A stretch of 64,000 nt of DNA. Origin: Mucilaginibacter polytrichastri. Its GTDB lineage: Bacteria; Bacteroidota; Bacteroidia; Sphingobacteriales; Sphingobacteriaceae. Below are positions 61,167-64,000 of the stretch, in pieces. Numbering within the stretch: position 1 is the first letter of the stretch; every line of letters starts with the position of its first letter. The notes under the pieces were generated by a model. That model saw nothing but the letters and a program-made list of their open reading frames with translations, ran no database searches and was not told where the DNA came from. The stretch spans positions 301,707-365,706 of the forward strand of contig NZ_MPPL01000001.1 of assembly GCF_001911425.1 (NCBI RefSeq), read 5' to 3'. Position numbers and translations under genes: made by a program.

Positions 61167-62045
61167 TTATACTCCTGTCAGAACATTCCCTTTTTTTAGG
61201 AAATCTATTTTTTCATTGATTAAATCAATTAATAGGGGTCTGAAATTTTGTTTCCCGTGTTGGCTAATTAGTTCATTAAACTTCTTTTTATAGTCGCACC
61301 TGCCTTTTGCGTTTAGATTTAGTCTTTCAGTTTCATTGTTAATTAGGTTGTAACATTTCAATTTTGGCTTATTTAAAATTGTTTTATTTAATGTTTCGTT
61401 AAATAAAATATCGTCAAAAGCAGCTAGTAATTGATTGCGGCATATTTCGTGCAATTCGGGATCAATAAGGTCAATAAGGAAAACTGGATGCTTTTTTGAC
61501 AGAACCTCCATTTTTTTAATTGACTTTTCGAACCTTAATATGTGCCTAGATTGGTTAAATTGTAATCCCTTATTATAAATTTTTATCCGGTATTGTGTGA
61601 GGCTGCAATCATTACCGAAACCACCTTTAATATTCATTTTATTAAAGCTTTGAAATTTGTAGCAAATTAAACTCTTTAAGAAGTCGTTCGGATCAAATGG
61701 TGTCATAATATTGACACCATACTCTAAGTTGCTTAGGCGGGCTGTGTTTGGCTCAATATTAAAAGAATGTTCGAGGTGTTGTATTGTTTCTCGAATATTG
61801 TCAATGGTGAAGTCATTGTAATTATGTTCTCCCGCATTCCAATATTTATGGAGACTACCTGTGATTTCAATTCGGCCTTTGGTGTGGATGTTAAACTCTA
61901 AATTTTTATGTCGGGCGGTCATCCAGTCGGAATGCACTTCACCGGTTGTAACATCTGCCAAACATTTAAATTCTAATAAGGGGTTTTTGAGTAAGTCATT
62001 GTATAAAGCAATGTTATATATTTCAGTTTTAACAAAGTCGAACAT
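61167..62045 (-). CDS. Replication initiation protein, filamentous-phage (pII/Phage_CRI) type
   Basis: Start ATG 62045 (MFDFVKTEIYNIALYND); a GTG at 62057 overlaps the HTH gene stop and is an alternative. Signs of the family: FDFVKTEIY, ITGSLHKYWN, LSNLEYGVNI, and the RIKIYNKGLQFNQSRHILRF to EKSIKKMEVL block (K-Y-x-K, then LR-x-E). These proteins nick ssDNA origins for rolling-circle replication. No HUH motif was pinpointed. It occurs as an HTH-Rep pair; no coat gene is in the window. Confidence 0.6.
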   Translation of the reverse strand: MFDFVKTEIYNIALYNDLLKNPLLEFKCLADVTTGEVHSDWMTARHKNLEFNIHTKGRIEITGSLHKYWNAGEHNYNDFTIDNIRETIQHLEHSFNIEPNTARLSNLEYGVNIMTPFDPNDFLKSLICYKFQSFNKMNIKGGFGNDCSLTQYRIKIYNKGLQFNQSRHILRFEKSIKKMEVLSKKHPVFLIDLIDPELHEICRNQLLAAFDDILFNETLNKTILNKPKLKCYNLINNETERLNLNAKGRCDYKKKFNELISQHGKQNFRPLLIDLINEKIDFLKKGNVLTGV

Positions 62046-62056
62046 ATGAAAATGCA

Positions 62057-62347
62057 CTACTTAGTTTTGATTTTAATTAGTGCATTTTCAATGTCTTCAA
62101 TTCTATACCTCACCTTGTAACCTAATCGGTAGGCTACTATATAACCTTGTTTGGTATACTCATTTAATGTTGGTAGGGATATGTCCAAAATGGTGGCGGT
62201 TTCTTGCCTGGTATAAATAGTCTTCTTAGGTTTTTGATTTGAAAGTATTTTAGATATTTCAGAACGTACCGTTTCCGAGATACAGTCAGCTAACAAAGTC
62301 TTAAACTCGGTCGGCTCATAGGTTGTTGTAAATGTCTGCGTTGCCAT
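62057..62347 (-). CDS. Excisionase-like helix-turn-helix protein
   Basis: 96 aa. A C-terminal winged HTH (residues 44-95, TIYTRQETATILDISLPTLN, EYTKQGYIVAYRLGYKVRYR) of the MerR-like/excisionase group; N-terminal part helical. Its stop overlaps the start region of Rep. It may control the Rep element or its excision. Confidence 0.75.
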   Translation of the reverse strand: MATQTFTTTYEPTEFKTLLADCISETVRSEISKILSNQKPKKTIYTRQETATILDISLPTLNEYTKQGYIVAYRLGYKVRYRIEDIENALIKIKTK

Positions 62348-62560
62348 AAATTATAATATGGCTGTAAATGTCCTTAATGAAATATAGGGGGAAAAACGGG
62401 GTTATGACAAAGTGATTAAGGGAAATTAAATAACTACTTCTCCAAGTGTATTTTCTTAGAGACTTCCTTAAAAGTCGGGCCAAATCAAAACAAGAAGGCA
62501 AATTATACACTCATATACATTTATTTGTATATATACATTTTTTTATATTTATCATAAAAT

Positions 62561-62591
62561 TTGTTTTTATACAATATTTGGATATTTTTGT
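62561..62591 (+). promoter_or_regulatory. Promoter of the ATPase gene
   Basis: -33 TTTG (62561-62564), 19 bp, -7 TATTTTTG (62584-62591): full consensus. The ATG at 62605 is 13 bp downstream, so the transcript should have a very short leader. Confidence 0.65.
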
Positions 62592-62604
62592 ATGAAAAAT
62601 TATT

Positions 62605-63810
62605 ATGGAATCATTTGTCAACCCTTTTCGACCCGGCGCAGGCCAACCTCCCCCGTATTTAGCTGGACGAGAGCACGAGAAGATAGATTTTGAAAAGCTA
62701 TTACGACAGTCCCCTATTTTGAAAAATCTCATACTGACAGGATTAAGGGGAGTTGGGAAGACTGTGTTATTAGAAAGTTTAAAACCAATTGCCCTACAAA
62801 ACGGATGGTTTTGGGCTGGAAACGATTTAAGTGAAGCTGCAAGCATTAGTGAATCTTCCTTATCTACTAGAATCATTGCTGATATTGCGACGCTAGTTTC
62901 ATCATTTACCATTGGCGAAACGGAGATAAAGAGAATTGGCTTCACAGCCACGTCAGAGACGGTAGAGGTAAAGCTTAGCTTTATAATGCTTATGAGCCTT
63001 CATAATAATACCCCCGGACTTGAATCTGATAAGTTAAAAAGAGTATTAGAATTTGTCTGGGATGTTGTAAAAACAAAGGTCAAGGGAATTGTATTGGCCT
63101 ATGACGAAGCGCAAATATTAAAAGATAAAGCAGCTGACAAACAATACCCTCTTTCGCTATTACTGGAAGTAATTCAGTATTTACAAAAGAAGGAGATACC
63201 ATATCTTTTAGTCTTGACTGGGCTACCCACTTTATTCCCAAACTTGGTTGAAGCAAGGACTTATGCCGAGCGAATGTTTAATATCACAACTTTAGACAGG
63301 CTGAGCGAAGAGGAAAGTAGAGAAGCAATTTTAAAACCAATTGAAACAGAGGGCTGTCCTGTAACATTCACGGAACATGGCATCGCAGAGATTCTAAAAT
63401 ATTCAAGTGGCTATCCTTATTTTATACAATTCTTCTGCAAGGAAGCATTTGATGCTATACTACAGCAGATTAAAGTGGGTATAGAAAATCCCTCTGTTAC
63501 AATACCAGAGATGGTAAATAAATTAGATACAGATTTTTATTCAGGACGTTGGAGTAGAGTAACAGACAGGCAGAGAGATTTGTTGATAATCATTTCTAAA
63601 CTAGCCAATGCAAATTCAGAATTTACTAATAAGGAAATTGCTTACAAATCAGTTCAATTAAATAATGAATTTAAATCTGCCCATATCAATAACTCTTTGT
63701 TGAAACTAATTGAAGCGGGTTTGGTTTACAAAAACAGACGTAGCAAATATTCATTTGCGGTTCCCTTATTGGCAGATTATATTTTAAGACAAGAAAATGA
63801 GAACCGTTAA
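62605..63810 (+). CDS. AAA+/STAND-like ATPase with C-terminal winged helix
   Basis: 401 aa. Walker A GLRGVGKT at residues 46-53, Walker B IVLAYDEAQ at 162-170, sensor-type LVLTGLP near 207, and a winged-helix region at 325-400 (TNKEIAYKSVQLNNEF, then LLKLIEAGLVYKNRRSKYSF). This resembles Orc1/Cdc6-like or archaeal-type ATPases often found on mobile elements. A nucleotide switch controlling DNA binding is likely; substrate or partner unknown. Its promoter is strong. Terminator at 63954. Confidence 0.75.
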   Translation: MESFVNPFRPGAGQPPPYLAGREHEKIDFEKLLRQSPILKNLILTGLRGVGKTVLLESLKPIALQNGWFWAGNDLSEAASISESSLSTRIIADIATLVSSFTIGETEIKRIGFTATSETVEVKLSFIMLMSLHNNTPGLESDKLKRVLEFVWDVVKTKVKGIVLAYDEAQILKDKAADKQYPLSLLLEVIQYLQKKEIPYLLVLTGLPTLFPNLVEARTYAERMFNITTLDRLSEEESREAILKPIETEGCPVTFTEHGIAEILKYSSGYPYFIQFFCKEAFDAILQQIKVGIENPSVTIPEMVNKLDTDFYSGRWSRVTDRQRDLLIIISKLANANSEFTNKEIAYKSVQLNNEFKSAHINNSLLKLIEAGLVYKNRRSKYSFAVPLLADYILRQENENR

Positions 63811-63953
63811 TAAAAAAAATAAATATTTAGTTAGCAATTTGTTGAAAAGTATTTTTACTTTTAACGCGCTAACATTTGAAATTTATCAATCATGGACAAA
63901 CACCTTCTCTAACCTAATCTTGTTGGAACCGTGCGGAAGTGATTTAAATTATT

Positions 63954-63986
63954 GCCCTGACCACTTAACTGGTCGGGGCTTTTTTT
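63954..63986 (+). terminator. Terminator
   Basis: GCCCTGACCA and TGGTCGGGGC, one G-T pair, followed by TTTTTTT (63980-63986). About 140 bp after the ATPase stop. Confidence 0.75.
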
Positions 63987-64000
63987 GAGACCAAAAGTTA

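Noticed and set aside
63797..63988. 63-codon frame after the ATPase
   Set aside because: It extends through the terminator hairpin and has no domain or promoter.
1..64000. CRISPR arrays and rRNA genes
   Set aside because: No regularly spaced short repeats with unique spacers and no rRNA-like sequence were seen.

Overview
The window looks like chromosome from a member of the Bacteroidota, most likely the Sphingobacteriaceae (Mucilaginibacter- or Pedobacter-like). The evidence is indirect: -7 promoter elements of the TAnnTTTG type, TonB-dependent receptors with carboxypeptidase-regulatory N-termini, a LytS/LytTR pair, an rpsF-rpsR-rplI operon, YD/RHS exported proteins and a Bacteroidota-type arm-binding tyrosine integrase. 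No 16S gene is present, so the genus is inference.

Layout. (1) 1-10.2 kb: part of a prophage-like module. The minus strand holds a terminase pair, a tail-assembly chaperone with an apparent -1 frameshift site, three further structural-type proteins and a tandemly duplicated membrane-protein unit that runs off the left edge. An S24-type repressor is on the plus strand. No portal or capsid gene lies between terminase and tail genes. (2) 10.2-45 kb: ordinary chromosome. It carries small regulators, a metallophosphoesterase, HAD and GNAT enzymes, a BLUF photoreceptor, a CDF metal transporter, a surface-glycan cluster (glycosyltransferases, flippase, GT11 fucosyltransferase), two outer-membrane receptors, an intradiol dioxygenase, a LytS/LytTR system, a type B carboxylesterase, ribosomal proteins S6/S18/L9, MtgA, a truncated haemoglobin, and an SPFH plus RHH pair. 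Inverted-repeat elements of several families are scattered through it. (3) 45,039-59,517: a tRNA-Phe gene followed by a 14.4-kb genomic island bounded by a 48-bp perfect direct repeat of the tRNA 3' half. From the integrase end the cargo is a tyrosine integrase, a decayed higBA toxin-antitoxin pair, three paralogous secreted tail-fibre-like proteins, two giant YD/RHS proteins (the second with a variable C-terminal tail and a downstream candidate immunity gene), and a chimeric serine-recombinase/TIR-domain gene. (4) 59.6-64 kb: an exported protein, an AT-rich stretch with a degenerate repeat of about 115 bp, a filamentous-phage-like replication initiator with an excisionase-like HTH gene, and an AAA+ ATPase.

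How the genes work together. The island looks like a competition/defence cassette: exported fibre-like proteins and YD-repeat proteins probably display or deliver a C-terminal toxin, with cognate immunity directly downstream, and the TIR protein is a candidate NAD-consuming defence effector. The three secreted proteins and two YD proteins are co-directional with 16-35 bp gaps, which suggests one transcription unit of about 10.5 kb. The prophage module appears to be under its S24 repressor, and palindromes near several of its genes are candidate operators.

The strongest items for follow-up are the recombinase-TIR chimera with the inverted repeat at its 5' end, the fibre/YD-RHS/immunity operon, the frameshift site in the tail chaperone, and the repeat-flanked Rep/HTH element.
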